A DNA stretch of 64,000 nucleotides from Flammeovirgaceae bacterium UBA5585 (GCA_002425185.1 DILT01000003.1:62001-126000), one strand, 5' to 3'. Shown: positions 8,939-18,987, numbered from the stretch's first letter. Notes: generated by a model from the sequence alone, not told the origin. Numbers and translations: made by a program.

Positions 8939-9059
8939 GATTATTTTAAATGATATCCTATTATACTTTCGTGATTTAGTGGCAAGAAAATTATTGAATA
9001 CCATTGACACAAAAACACAAAGGCACTAACTGTTTCACTAAAAAAAAAGAATCATCAGC

Positions 9060-10070
9060 ATGATAAAAAGTATAAAACCATTAGGCTTTCCGTGGCAAAC
9101 ACAAGATCCATTTTTGTTTTGTGTACATCATCAGGATGCCTACCCAAAAGGCAATGATGTGATGGGGCCGGCAGCATCCCTGGCTGGCCGGTCAATAGGG
9201 CAGGATTTTGCACCCAATAAGCAAGGGTGGCGTATGTACCATGGTGAGCAGGTGCCGGGATTTCCCGCTCACCCGCATTGCGGATTTGAAACGGTGACGA
9301 TAACGACAAAGGGGGTAATTGATCACTCCGATTCACTGGGTGCTGCAGGCCGGTTTGGCTTTGGAGATGTGCAGTGGATGACGGCCGGCAAGGGTGTTCA
9401 GCATTGCGAAATGTTTCCATTGATTAACCAGGACAAGGATAACCCGCTCGAGCTCTTCCAGATTTGGCTTAACCTTCCAAAATCTAAAAAGAAAACTGAC
9501 CCTTATTTTGCCATGCTTTGGAGCGATACCATTCCTGAAGTGGTGTTAAAAGATTTGAATAATAAAACCACGCGGGTGAAAATTATTGCCGGAAAGATTA
9601 ATGAAACAAGCGCTCCCGCTCCTGCGCCAAATTCATGGGCGGCTGATCCTGAGCATGAAGTAGCCATCTGGACTATCCGAATGGAACCTGGTGCAGTATG
9701 GACGTTACCGGCTGCATCGGCTGAAGCCAATAGAACTTTATATTTCTATGAAGGAAATTCAATGGACATTGCAGGGCGGTCATTTTCAACCCATCAGGCT
9801 ATTGAACTCTATGCTGACAAGCCTGTAGAACTTAAGAATGGCTCAACCGACAGTTATCTCCTGCTTTTGCAGGGCAAGCCCATTAACGAGCCGGTAGTGC
9901 AGCACGGCCCTTTTGTAGGAAATACGCAAGCCGATATTCAGGAGGCTTTTCGTGAGTATCAGCAAACCCAATTTGGCGGATGGCCCTGGCCCAGCTATGA
10001 ACATGTTCATCCGCGTGAGCGCGGAAGATTTGCCCTGTACCCGGATGGCAAGGAAGAGGTAAGGCAATAA
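9060..10070 (+). CDS. Pirin family protein
   Basis: 336 residues. The N-terminal cupin carries the pirin metal-binding pattern: HPHCGFETVT near residue 69, HSDSLGAAG near 89 and GVQHCEMFP near 113, giving the expected His, His, His, Glu ligands. A second cupin-like half follows (about 170-290). Bacterial pirins are iron-containing bicupins, some with quercetinase activity and some acting as redox-responsive regulators; which applies here cannot be read. The protein is somewhat longer than many pirins owing to a C-terminal extension ending in PSYEHVHPRERGRFALYP. The start at 9060 is the first ATG in frame and leads directly into the conserved region. Confidence 0.88.
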   Translation: MIKSIKPLGFPWQTQDPFLFCVHHQDAYPKGNDVMGPAASLAGRSIGQDFAPNKQGWRMYHGEQVPGFPAHPHCGFETVTITTKGVIDHSDSLGAAGRFGFGDVQWMTAGKGVQHCEMFPLINQDKDNPLELFQIWLNLPKSKKKTDPYFAMLWSDTIPEVVLKDLNNKTTRVKIIAGKINETSAPAPAPNSWAADPEHEVAIWTIRMEPGAVWTLPAASAEANRTLYFYEGNSMDIAGRSFSTHQAIELYADKPVELKNGSTDSYLLLLQGKPINEPVVQHGPFVGNTQADIQEAFREYQQTQFGGWPWPSYEHVHPRERGRFALYPDGKEEVRQ

Positions 10071-10173
10071 CAGGCTAAAGGTAAATCTGCCGTTAATCAT
10101 CCCTAACACTAACAAAGGTCATATCCTGTCTGTGCGATTTGTGGTAAAATCGTTAAACAAAAAACCACAAGCC

Positions 10174-10881
10174 ATGGGCCTCTTTCATGAACCAAAAAAA
10201 ACCAACCACGCAGACCTGGAAAGGATCAGGCCTGTCATCTTTAATATCAGTTTAGTTATAACGCTGCTGCTGGTGATTGCTGCTTTTGAATGGCGCACCG
10301 CAGAGAAAACGGAGCAAAAGGTTGTTGCCCGTGAAACTTCCGATTTTGAAGAAGTAATCGATGTTCCGCAAACAGAAATCCCGCCTCCGCCACCTCCTAT
10401 GTTACAACAGCCCCGTATTGTAGAGGTACCCAACCAGGAGGAGATAAAGGAAGAGATAAAAGTGCAGTTTGACATCGATGTTACCAACACCACGGTTTCT
10501 CAGGAATTCACTATTGATACAACCCCTGTTGTTCAGGTAGAAGAAGAAGAAACCGATAAAATATTTTTAGTAGTGGAACAAACCGCTGCGCCTAAAGGTG
10601 GGATGGCTGCCTTTTACGATTATGTTTCTAAAAATATTAATTACCCATCTCAAGCCAGACGAATGAATGTAGAAGGAAAGGTATTTGTTGAATTTGTTGT
10701 CGATAAAGACGGAACCCTTACCAACCTTGTAGTAGTAAAAGGTATAGGAGCAGGCTGTGATGAAGAAGCTGTTCGGATAATTCAAAGCGCACCACCCTGG
10801 ATACCCGCGAAACAACGTGGAAAACCTGTACGGCAGCGAATGGTATTACCGATTTATTTTAAATTGGCTGCACGTGTTTGA
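10174..10881 (+). CDS. tonB: TonB-like energy transducer
   Basis: 235 residues from ATG 10174. An in-frame GTG at 10132 would add 14 residues, but the typical Bacteroidota TonB beginning (short charged stretch with ADLERIRP before the membrane helix) fits the ATG. A membrane helix lies near residues 25-43, followed by a proline-rich periplasmic stretch (EIPPPPPPML) and a TonB_C domain (about 150-233: YPSQARRMNVEGKVFVEFVVDKDG and PPWIPAKQRGKPVRQRM). TonB couples the inner-membrane proton gradient through ExbB/ExbD to outer-membrane receptors. No exbB/exbD is nearby. The downstream stress-protein gene starts 50 bases after its stop. Confidence 0.88.
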   Translation: MGLFHEPKKTNHADLERIRPVIFNISLVITLLLVIAAFEWRTAEKTEQKVVARETSDFEEVIDVPQTEIPPPPPPMLQQPRIVEVPNQEEIKEEIKVQFDIDVTNTTVSQEFTIDTTPVVQVEEEETDKIFLVVEQTAAPKGGMAAFYDYVSKNINYPSQARRMNVEGKVFVEFVVDKDGTLTNLVVVKGIGAGCDEEAVRIIQSAPPWIPAKQRGKPVRQRMVLPIYFKLAARV

Positions 10882-10931
10882 TGACCAAAGTTGGTTGTGG
10901 GACATTAGACTTTTTGGACAAATTTGACACT

Positions 10932-11798
10932 ATGAAACTGATTCTTGTTCCCACCGATTTTTCTGAGAACGCAACCCATGCACTTGAGTATGCCGTTGAA
11001 ACGGCCAATGCCCTTGGTGCAGGTCTACTCGTGATGTCGGTTTACAATCCGCCTGTTTCAGTTCAAAGCGCATTGCAAACTGTTATAGCAGAAGATACTA
11101 CCCGGGCAACTAAAACGTATCGGGACAAATTAAGCGCAATTGCCGATACTGTTAAGACCGAATTTCCACGGGTAGCCTGTGCGGTTCATGTTGCTATCGG
11201 TGATGTGGTACGTGAAATTGTTTCCCTCGCAAAGGATAGAAAGGCGGACATGATTGTAATGGGTACACAGGGTGCCAGCAAAGTGGTAAATGTATTGTTC
11301 GGCAGCAATACAGCTTCCGTTATTGAAAAGGCCGACTGTCCTGTGTTATGCATTCCACAAGGCCTCAACTACAAGGCTCCGAAAAAAATTCTTTTTGCTA
11401 CAAACTTTTCCTACAGCGACATTGAAGGATCGAAAAAACTGGTTTCCCTGGCCAAGGGTTTTAATGCCGAAGTTGTGTTTGGTCATGTGGTAGTGGGGGC
11501 AGAGGAGACCGATGAGGAAAAGGCACTTGTTGATAAATTTGCCAAAGAAATTCAGTTGTTAACCGGATTTGAAAAGATAACAGGAAAAGTTATCAGCGAT
11601 GCGCATGTTAATGCAGGTCTTGATGCTTTGATTGACCAGACCCATGTTGATATGATTGCATTGGCAACCCGCAAACGCAACCTGTTTGAAAGAATTTATA
11701 ACCCGAGCATCACCAAGAAATTTTCTTATTATACAAATATCCCGCTGCTGGCCTTTCACACCCCTAAAGACGAAGAAAAGACCGGCTGGGATTTCTGA
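10932..11798 (+). CDS. Universal stress protein, two UspA domains
   Basis: 288 residues from ATG 10932; earlier in-frame TTG and ATG codons overlap the TonB stop, but homology begins at MKLILVPTDFSENA. Two UspA folds lie in tandem. The first (1-145) ends in the ATP-type motif MGTQGASKVVNVLFGSNTA followed by CPVLCIP. The second (about 153-280) is more degenerate (KKILFATNFS, then ALATRKRNLFERIYNPSITKKF). The first half keeps the G2xG9xG(S/T)-like pattern, so ATP binding is plausible there. Such proteins help survival under stress. A weak hairpin GGGAT...ATCCC followed by TTTT lies at 11861-11881. Confidence 0.88.
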   Translation: MKLILVPTDFSENATHALEYAVETANALGAGLLVMSVYNPPVSVQSALQTVIAEDTTRATKTYRDKLSAIADTVKTEFPRVACAVHVAIGDVVREIVSLAKDRKADMIVMGTQGASKVVNVLFGSNTASVIEKADCPVLCIPQGLNYKAPKKILFATNFSYSDIEGSKKLVSLAKGFNAEVVFGHVVVGAEETDEEKALVDKFAKEIQLLTGFEKITGKVISDAHVNAGLDALIDQTHVDMIALATRKRNLFERIYNPSITKKFSYYTNIPLLAFHTPKDEEKTGWDF

Positions 11799-11924
11799 CA
11801 GACCATCAATATAATTTCTTCATTACGTGCTTTCCCCTTACCGCTCACATAATTTACCGCGGGATGGTAATTATCCCTTTTGATTTTCAGTCCGTTTCCT
11901 TCTTCTTGCATGCGATCTAAAACT

Positions 11925-14498
11925 ATGATTATGACGCAAAAAATAAAATGGGTAGCAGGTATAGTTATTATACTACTTGTACTTACAGGCACTCACACAT
12001 CCCTCGCACAGAAAAAGTCGAAAGAGAAACCTTCAACCCCGGCACAGCAGCCTGCGACACCAAAGGCTGATACAACCAAGGCGCGCAGTACCGTTGGCCT
12101 CAAGCCATACAATCAGGTAATAACGGCTAAGGCAAAAACACAAAGGGGATTGTTTACGGTGCATAAAGTAAGTGACGATTACTTCTTTGAAATAGCAGAT
12201 TCAGTTTTAGGTCGTGAATTCATTGCTGTAACACGTATTTCCAAAGCACCTACAGGGGCCGGTTATGGTGGTGAGGAACGAAATCGCCAGGTATTGCGAT
12301 GGGAAAAAGGTCCAGGCAATAAACTCTTTTTAAAAGCGGTGTTGTATATCAATGCTAGTGCCGATTCCACGGCTCCGATTATGGAGGCCGTGCGTAATTC
12401 GAATGTTGAACCAATAGTATCGTCATTCGATATTAAAGCCATTAACAATGGGAAAAGTTATGTGATTAATGTGAATGAATTTTTTAATGGTGAGAGCCAG
12501 TTGGTTTCTCTTAGCCCGGCCCTTAAACGGAATTTTAGTTTAGGAGCCATTCAAAAAGATCGCTCCTATATTTCCGGCATCAGATCTTTTCCAATCAATA
12601 CAGAAGTGCGGGCAGTAAAAACATTTGCCTCCAACTTACCTCCGCAAACATCGGGTCCTTCTACCGTTAGCCAATTGCCGGCCGGTGCCAGCACCGGGTT
12701 TGTTACGCTGGAGATGAACGTTTCCATGATTCTGCTTCCGGAGAATCCGATGCGCAAAAGACTGTTCGATAACCGCGTGGGATTTTTTGCGAATGGTTAT
12801 ACGGTATATGGTGAAGAGTCCCAGCGGGCCGAGCGCGAAGTGTTTGCTGTTCGGTGGAGGTTGGAGCCAAAACCTGAAGACGTTGAAAAAATGAAGCGGG
12901 GTGAGTTGGTAGAACCCATCAAACCCATTGTGTTTCACATTGATCCGGCTACACCTGAAAAATGGAGGAAATACCTGAAGCAAGGTGTGGAAGACTGGCA
13001 GGTGGCCTTTGAACAAGCTGGTTTTAAAAATGCCATCCAGGCGAAGATTATTCCGGCAGGGGATACGTCCATCAGCACGGAGGATGCACGCTTCTCCTTT
13101 ATTCGTTATTTCGCTTCCGATATTCAGAATGCTTACGGTCCGAATGTTCACGATCCGCGTACCGGTGAAATACTGGAAAGTCACATCGGGTGGTATCATA
13201 ACGTGATGAACCTGTTGAACAACTGGTACACCATACAAGCTGCTGCAGTTGACCCGCGTGCGCGTACCCGAAAGTTTGATGTCGAACTGATGGGGCAGCT
13301 CGTCCGCTTTGTTGCTGCGCACGAAGTTGGGCATACGCTTGGTTTGCGTCATAACTTCGGTGCAAGCTTCGCTACTCCGGTAGAAAAATTACGCGACAAA
13401 GAGTTCTTACAAAAGTACAGACACACAGCGTCCATCATGGATTATGCCCGCTTCAACTATGTGGCGCAACCTGAAGATAATATTCCGGCTGAGTTATTGT
13501 TTCCGGGTGTAGGAGTGTACGACCGCTGGGCGATTGAGTGGGGTTACAAGCCTATCTTTGACACAAAGAATCAGGAAGAAGATAAAAAGATTTTGAACAA
13601 ATGGGTGTTATCTCACGCGAGCGATCCCATGTATTGGTTTGGTACGGAAAGCAACCCGTACGATCCACGCACGCAAAGCGAAGACTTGGGGAACAATGCT
13701 ATGCTGGCCAGCGATTATGGTATTAAAAATTTAAAACGCATACTTCCTTCTTTATCTGACTGGTATAAAGAAGAAGCCGAAAAGTATGCCATGCTCAATG
13801 AGATGTACAACCAGGTGGTAGGGCAGTACCGCAGGTACATGGGCCATGTTACCAAAAACATTGGTGGCATCTATGAAACACCGAAAACATACGAACAAGC
13901 GGGGGTGGTGTATGAACCTACGCCACGGAATATCCAGCGGGATGCAGTGTCCTTTTTAAACAAGCAGCTTTTTGAGACACCTACATGGCTTATGAACCAG
14001 GATGTACTTAGTAAAATACGCCCGGGCTCCGGTGTTGACCAGGTAAGGACTATTCAGGAAGCCACGCTAAACAGCATTTACGATTACGCACGCATGCAGC
14101 GGCTAATTGAATCCAGTGCGCAGACTACCAATGCCTATAGTCTTGATGATTTGTTTACCGATATGCGTACCGGCATCTGGTCGGAGTTGCGTACGAAGAA
14201 AACCATTGATGTGTACCGCAGAAACCTGCAGAAAGTTTATGTGGAGAAAATGGTGAGTTTGTTAAACCCACCCGCTACACCACAAGCAGGCGGACAGGGA
14301 TTTGTAAATCCAAATGCCTCACCGGCTTCACCGGTGGCCGATCCAAAGAAAAGCGATGTGATCTCGGTGGCGCGTGGTCACCTGGTTGCCTTACGTACCG
14401 ATATCAATGCTGCTCTTCCCGGTACTGCCGATAAGATGAGCCGATACCACTTGCAGGATGTGGTGACACGGATTAACCAGGCGCTGGAGCCGAAGTAA
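11925..14498 (+). CDS. Zinc-dependent metalloprotease (DUF5117/DUF5118 type), secreted
   Basis: 857 residues from ATG 11925 (a second ATG lies at 11931). The start is set by the signal peptide: KIKWVAGIVIILLVLTG then LAQKK. An extended N-terminal region (the DUF5118/DUF5117 type, about 50-400) precedes the metzincin-like zinc site HEVGHTLGLRHNF, in which three His ligands flank the catalytic Glu. Downstream is SIMDYARFNY, matching a Met-turn, then a long helical C-terminal part. Predicted location is periplasm or cell surface. The natural substrate is unknown. The gene ends just ahead of a perfect hairpin terminator at 14521 and appears to be monocistronic. Confidence 0.9.
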   Translation: MIMTQKIKWVAGIVIILLVLTGTHTSLAQKKSKEKPSTPAQQPATPKADTTKARSTVGLKPYNQVITAKAKTQRGLFTVHKVSDDYFFEIADSVLGREFIAVTRISKAPTGAGYGGEERNRQVLRWEKGPGNKLFLKAVLYINASADSTAPIMEAVRNSNVEPIVSSFDIKAINNGKSYVINVNEFFNGESQLVSLSPALKRNFSLGAIQKDRSYISGIRSFPINTEVRAVKTFASNLPPQTSGPSTVSQLPAGASTGFVTLEMNVSMILLPENPMRKRLFDNRVGFFANGYTVYGEESQRAEREVFAVRWRLEPKPEDVEKMKRGELVEPIKPIVFHIDPATPEKWRKYLKQGVEDWQVAFEQAGFKNAIQAKIIPAGDTSISTEDARFSFIRYFASDIQNAYGPNVHDPRTGEILESHIGWYHNVMNLLNNWYTIQAAAVDPRARTRKFDVELMGQLVRFVAAHEVGHTLGLRHNFGASFATPVEKLRDKEFLQKYRHTASIMDYARFNYVAQPEDNIPAELLFPGVGVYDRWAIEWGYKPIFDTKNQEEDKKILNKWVLSHASDPMYWFGTESNPYDPRTQSEDLGNNAMLASDYGIKNLKRILPSLSDWYKEEAEKYAMLNEMYNQVVGQYRRYMGHVTKNIGGIYETPKTYEQAGVVYEPTPRNIQRDAVSFLNKQLFETPTWLMNQDVLSKIRPGSGVDQVRTIQEATLNSIYDYARMQRLIESSAQTTNAYSLDDLFTDMRTGIWSELRTKKTIDVYRRNLQKVYVEKMVSLLNPPATPQAGGQGFVNPNASPASPVADPKKSDVISVARGHLVALRTDINAALPGTADKMSRYHLQDVVTRINQALEPK

Positions 14499-14520
14499 GC
14501 CACTATTAAAATTGTGTTTA

Positions 14521-14550
14521 AAAAGAGGTCTGTATTTGCAGACCTCTTTT
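14521..14550 (+). terminator. Rho-independent terminator of the metalloprotease gene
   Basis: A perfect 12-base inverted repeat, AAAAGAGGTCTG then a six-base loop then CAGACCTCTTTT, followed by ATTTT. It lies 23 bases after the metalloprotease stop. Because it falls inside the upstream extension of the hrpB frame, it also argues that the real hrpB start is further downstream. Confidence 0.9.
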
Positions 14551-14591
14551 ATTTTATGCAGATTCTTCATTCCGAATTACCTTTACCCCTT

Positions 14592-17057
14592 ATGCAATAC
14601 CCGGTTCAGGATATTCTTCCACCATTAAAGGCAAGTTTGGCGGTAAACAAGAAGGTAATCTTACAAGCTCCTCCCGGTGCGGGTAAGTCTACCATTGTGC
14701 CGCTGGAGTTGATGGATGAGCCGTGGCTGAATGAAAAGAAAATTATTATGCTGGAGCCGCGGAGGTTGGCGGCCCGATCGGTAGCCATGCGCATGGCTTC
14801 CTTGCTGGAGGATGAAGTGGGGAAGAAGATTGGATATCGTGTGCGCTTTGAAAATAAGGTAAGTAATCAAACGCGTATTGAGGTGGTTACGGAAGGAATT
14901 CTCACCCGCATGATTCAGCGCGACAATGCCCTTGAGGATGTCGGGTTGGTCATCTTTGATGAATTTCACGAACGAAGCCTGCAAGCCGATCTGGCGTTGG
15001 CACTGTGTCTTCAAACGCAACACGTGCTGCGTGATGACCTGCGCATCTTGATTATGTCGGCAACGTTGGATGGTCAAGCCTTATCTGAGAAACTAACGGC
15101 TCCTCTCATCAGCAGTGAAGGAAAGCAATACCCGGTAGAGGTGCGGTACCTGGGTGATGAAAAAGATGTTTATACTTCAGTGTACATGGCTCGTGCTATC
15201 CGTAAAGCAATGCAAGAAGAAATGGGTGATGTGCTGGCTTTCTTTCCCGGCACTGGCGAAATCAAACGAACATTGGAGTTGCTTGAGCAGGAAAATATAT
15301 CAGCGCTTCTTTTTCCATTGTATGGCGATCTGCCTTTCAAAAAACAACAGGAAGCCATTTTACCTGATCCGCAAGGAAGGCGGAAAGTTGTTTTGGCAAC
15401 AAGTATTGCAGAGACATCACTGACCATAGAAGGCATTCATGTGGTTATCGATTCAGGACTTTCGCGTATACCTAAGTTTGATCCGCGAAGCGGGTTAACT
15501 CGTTTGGAAACCGTTCGTGTTACCAGGGATGCTGCTGATCAGCGCACCGGTCGTGCCGGCCGATTGGAGTCGGGTGTGTGTTACCGGTTGTGGAGTGAAG
15601 CTACGCAGCGCAATCTTCAACCCAATCGCAAGCCTGAAATTTTGGAAGCCGATCTTAGTTCTTTGGTTTTGGAATTAGCTGCCTGGGGCATTACCGATAT
15701 AAACGAATTGGTATGTATTACACCGCCACCGGCAGGAGCGGTGAGCCAGGCGAAAGAATTGTTGACCCAGTTAGGTGCCCTGGAAGATGGACGCGTAACA
15801 AAACATGGCCGTGCCATGGCCGAGTTGCCGACCCATCCGCGGATTGCGCATATGTTGGTTAGCCATACGGATGAACCTGCCCTTGCAGCGGATGTGGCCG
15901 CCTTGTTAGAAGAACGCGATCCGATAAATATATCGGGAAGCGCTGATCTCACTTTGCGTCTGGAGGTTTTACGAAAGTGGCGAAGTAAGGAGTATGTTCA
16001 GGCTGATCGGAATGTTTTAGAGCGAATTGAACGCCTTGCCCAGTCGTGGCGAAAATCATTTTCTGTACAAGTCGATAATAAAATAGTTAGTGATTTTGAA
16101 GTGGGCAGATTACTCGCGTTAGCCTATCCCGATCGTATTGCTAAACGGATGGAGAAACACAACGAGCGGTATAAGCTGATGAACGGTCGTGTTGCAAAAC
16201 TTCCTGCTCATGATCCGCTGATGCATGCAGAATGGATTGTGGTGGCACAACTGGATGCCGGTTCAGGTGAAGGAAAAATATTTCTGGCAGCGCCTGTGCA
16301 CGAAGAAGACCTGAAGTTTATTGCTAAGGCGGTGCAGGAAATTAGGTTGAACAAAGAACGTGGAGTAGTAGAAGGAGTAGAGGAATGGAGAATTGGAAAT
16401 CTTGTGTTGTCGCAGAAAAAACTTAACTCAATCCCTGACGATAAACGAATCAGTGTATTGTGTAACGCTATTAGGGAGTCCGGGATTAGCGTATTTGAAT
16501 TTTCTGAACCTGTCCGCGAATTGCAGGCGCGTGTAAACAGCTTAAAAGTTTGGCGAAAGGATGAAGCATGGCCCGATCTTTCAGATGAATATTTGTTGAA
16601 TCACGTTCATGATTGGCTCCCGCCATTTTTAAATCAGGTCAATTCGTTAAGCGAGCTGCAAAAACTTGATTGGTATTCTATCTTACTAACATTAGTACCC
16701 TGGGAACGACAACAAAAACTTGATGCGCTGGCTCCTGCACGACTGGAAGTGCCGAGTGGATCGATGATTAAAATTCAATACAGCAGCAACGGACAACCCC
16801 CGGTGATGGAAGTACGGTTGCAAGAGTGTTTCGGTTTGCCTGATACGCCTGCCGTTAATGAAGGTCGGGTAAAAATCACCATGCACTTGCTTTCGCCCGG
16901 TTATAAGCCCGTTCAGGTTACGCAAGACCTGAAAAGTTTCTGGAACACCACCTATCATGAAGTAAAGAAGGAATTGAAAAGACGCTACCCCAAACATTCC
17001 TGGCCTGATGATCCGTGGACAGCGCAAGCGGTGAGGGGAGTGGTAAGGCGCAGGTAA
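14592..17057 (+). CDS. hrpB: ATP-dependent helicase HrpB
   Basis: 821 residues from ATG 14592. An ATG at 14556 is also possible; a GTG at 14514 is rejected because the terminator hairpin lies within that extension. The N-terminus (QYPVQDILPPLKASL) matches HrpB starts. Walker A is APPGAGKST, the DEAH-type box reads DEFHERS, SAT is MSATLDG, and motif VI is DQRTGRAGRLESG. A winged/ratchet HA2 region and the long HrpB-specific C-terminus (ending PKHSWPDDPW) follow. HrpB is a DExH-box helicase of uncertain biological role in most bacteria. Its length is normal for the family. It converges with the GH13 gene across a palindromic repeat. Confidence 0.93.
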   Translation: MQYPVQDILPPLKASLAVNKKVILQAPPGAGKSTIVPLELMDEPWLNEKKIIMLEPRRLAARSVAMRMASLLEDEVGKKIGYRVRFENKVSNQTRIEVVTEGILTRMIQRDNALEDVGLVIFDEFHERSLQADLALALCLQTQHVLRDDLRILIMSATLDGQALSEKLTAPLISSEGKQYPVEVRYLGDEKDVYTSVYMARAIRKAMQEEMGDVLAFFPGTGEIKRTLELLEQENISALLFPLYGDLPFKKQQEAILPDPQGRRKVVLATSIAETSLTIEGIHVVIDSGLSRIPKFDPRSGLTRLETVRVTRDAADQRTGRAGRLESGVCYRLWSEATQRNLQPNRKPEILEADLSSLVLELAAWGITDINELVCITPPPAGAVSQAKELLTQLGALEDGRVTKHGRAMAELPTHPRIAHMLVSHTDEPALAADVAALLEERDPINISGSADLTLRLEVLRKWRSKEYVQADRNVLERIERLAQSWRKSFSVQVDNKIVSDFEVGRLLALAYPDRIAKRMEKHNERYKLMNGRVAKLPAHDPLMHAEWIVVAQLDAGSGEGKIFLAAPVHEEDLKFIAKAVQEIRLNKERGVVEGVEEWRIGNLVLSQKKLNSIPDDKRISVLCNAIRESGISVFEFSEPVRELQARVNSLKVWRKDEAWPDLSDEYLLNHVHDWLPPFLNQVNSLSELQKLDWYSILLTLVPWERQQKLDALAPARLEVPSGSMIKIQYSSNGQPPVMEVRLQECFGLPDTPAVNEGRVKITMHLLSPGYKPVQVTQDLKSFWNTTYHEVKKELKRRYPKHSWPDDPWTAQAVRGVVRRR

Positions 17058-17136
17058 TGGTTGTTCGTTATTGGTTATTCGTTGTTCGTTTCTAGTTAGT
17101 AGATTTTCCGGACAACGAATAACGATGAACAAACAA
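17058..17136. repeat. GTTATTCGTTG-family palindromic repeat, likely bidirectional terminator
   Basis: A 12-base perfect inverted repeat, GTTATTCGTTGT (17074-17085) and ACAACGAATAAC (17112-17123), sits in the gap between two converging genes. The same core and its complement return at 30434-30471, and a half copy lies at 25030-25039. It is not coding. Confidence 0.65.
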
Positions 17137-18987
17137 CTATTTCTTTAATTCCAACACCACCATACTCATGGGCTCAATGTTGAAAGGAGCAGCGGTTTGT
17201 ATGGATTCGCCTGATAAAACATTTGTTGCTTGTGTGAAACCAGAAGTCCGTTCAGTGTATTTTGTAAAATCGACTTTCATTGCCTTCTCACCGGTATTCA
17301 TCACACACATAATGGTTTGATTGTTATCATAGCGGAAGTAAACATATAATCCGTCTACCGGAATATACTGCATCATCTTACCGGTTTTAAGTGCCGAAGA
17401 TGATTTGCGAAAATTGGCAAGTGTGCGGATCAGGGTATACATTTCCTGTTCTTCTTTCGTTCTGCCTTCCGCAGTAAACTTATTGACTTTATCATCGGGC
17501 CATCCACCCGGAAAATCCAAACGAACCCATCCATCGGGGTTGGTAACACCTTTCATCAGTATTTCTCCACCATAATACATTTGCGGAATGCCGCGGCAGG
17601 TAAGCAGCCAGGTAAAGGCTACCTTTATCTTGTTAAGGTCTTCATTAACCACCGAGAAAAATCTACTCAGATCATGATTATCGAGGAAGATCACGTTCTT
17701 CATGGGATCTTTGTAAACGAAATCCTGAGCGAGGGAAGTATATAACTTATTCACACCATCGGTCCATCCGAATTTCTCATTTAGGGCAGCCTGAATCCCA
17801 TAGAATAGCAATTGGAAATCGGTTACGCCCGGCAGATTACTTTTAAAGGGTATGTTTAAATTATTCTCAGCAAAAAAGGCGTGGTTAAGCGTACCATGCA
17901 CCCACGTTTCGCCAAACAACCCCAATTTAGGATATTCATCCAGCAAAGCCTTATTGCAGCGGTTCATAAATTCCATATCGTTGTATAAATAGGTATCGAT
18001 GCGCCAGCCATCTACAGCATATTCTTCCACACTCCAAATGGCGTGTTGAATAAGGTAGTTAACAACAAATGGATTTTTTTGATTCAGGTCGGGCATAAAG
18101 CGTGTAAACCAACCATCACTCAGTTGCTTTTGTTCACTGGGTGCTGCATATGGATCGAAAAGCACCTGGTCTTTGTAGGTGGTGTTGGTGTACTGCGGCC
18201 ATTCATTCAGCCAGTCTTTCATGGGTTTATCTTGTACCGTGAAGTGGTAAAGTCCTACATGATTATACACAGCATCCTGGATAAGTTTCATACCACGCCT
18301 GTGCAATTCGTAGCCAAGTTTTTTATAGGCTTCTTCACCACCAAAGCGTGGTTCTATTTTGTAGTGATTGGTGAAAGCATAGCCGTGTTCGGTGCGGTTA
18401 TGCATATCGTTTTGAATAACCGGTGTCATCCACAGGGCGGTTATGCCCAAATCCTGCAGGTAATCAAGTTTATTAATTACACCTTGCAGATCGCCACCAT
18501 GCCGGTGATATATGGAATCGCGGTTTAAGGTTTGATCGCGCATGCCCGGTAACCGATCATTGGTGGGGTCACCATTGCTGAACCGGTCGGGCATCAGCAG
18601 GTACACAAAATCGGAGGAGGTTATGCCTTGTGCAAATTCTGTTCCTTTACCGTTTCGCCTCGGCTTCAGCGTGTAATCGGTTGTAACCGGTTTTGATTTT
18701 TGATTAATGGTAATGGTGAATTTTCCGGGTGCAGCCTTTGGTGAGATAGTCAGGTCGATAAACAGATAGTTACTGTTTTCGGGGTAGTGCACTTTTTTAA
18801 GGGTCACTCCTGGGTACTTAAGATTAACAGTTGGATTGTCTTTACCGATTTCCTTTCCGTACACCATAAGCTGCAGTGATGTATTTTTCATTCCACTCCA
18901 CCAGTGCGGTGGATAAACTTCTGGATTTTGTGCGTTTACAAAAAAGCTAAGCAGTACAAAGAGTAAAACAGGCGCTGACAGTTTCAT
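17137..18987 (-). CDS. GH13 alpha-amylase family enzyme (neopullulanase/cyclomaltodextrinase type)
   Basis: 616 residues with a signal peptide (KLSAPVLLFVLLSFFVNAQ, cleavage near residue 20), so exported. An N-terminal Ig-like cyclomaltodextrinase domain (about 21-115) precedes the catalytic barrel. Visible GH13 regions: DAVYNHVG (238-245), DGWRIDTYL with nucleophile Asp331, LFGETWV with acid/base Glu360, and FLDNHD with Asp439. A small C-terminal beta domain follows. It should cleave alpha-1,4-glucosidic bonds in maltodextrins or pullulan, as SusA-like enzymes do in the periplasm. No other starch genes are nearby, so it appears stand-alone and unrelated to the beta-glucan locus further right. 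Confidence 0.9.
   Translation of the reverse strand: MKLSAPVLLFVLLSFFVNAQNPEVYPPHWWSGMKNTSLQLMVYGKEIGKDNPTVNLKYPGVTLKKVHYPENSNYLFIDLTISPKAAPGKFTITINQKSKPVTTDYTLKPRRNGKGTEFAQGITSSDFVYLLMPDRFSNGDPTNDRLPGMRDQTLNRDSIYHRHGGDLQGVINKLDYLQDLGITALWMTPVIQNDMHNRTEHGYAFTNHYKIEPRFGGEEAYKKLGYELHRRGMKLIQDAVYNHVGLYHFTVQDKPMKDWLNEWPQYTNTTYKDQVLFDPYAAPSEQKQLSDGWFTRFMPDLNQKNPFVVNYLIQHAIWSVEEYAVDGWRIDTYLYNDMEFMNRCNKALLDEYPKLGLFGETWVHGTLNHAFFAENNLNIPFKSNLPGVTDFQLLFYGIQAALNEKFGWTDGVNKLYTSLAQDFVYKDPMKNVIFLDNHDLSRFFSVVNEDLNKIKVAFTWLLTCRGIPQMYYGGEILMKGVTNPDGWVRLDFPGGWPDDKVNKFTAEGRTKEEQEMYTLIRTLANFRKSSSALKTGKMMQYIPVDGLYVYFRYDNNQTIMCVMNTGEKAMKVDFTKYTERTSGFTQATNVLSGESIQTAAPFNIEPMSMVVLELKK

Noticed and set aside
12636..13352. 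238-residue antisense open frame within the metalloprotease gene
   Set aside because: No recognisable domain, composition of a shadow frame, and the sense strand is a clear protease with zinc motif.
14514..14591. N-terminal extension of HrpB starting at GTG 14514
   Set aside because: The perfect terminator hairpin 14521-14550 lies inside this stretch and homology begins after it; ATG 14592 or 14556 is more likely.
17058..17136. Attachment site or recombination site in the GTTATTCGTTG repeats
   Set aside because: No integrase gene nearby, and copies sit at gene ends like terminators.
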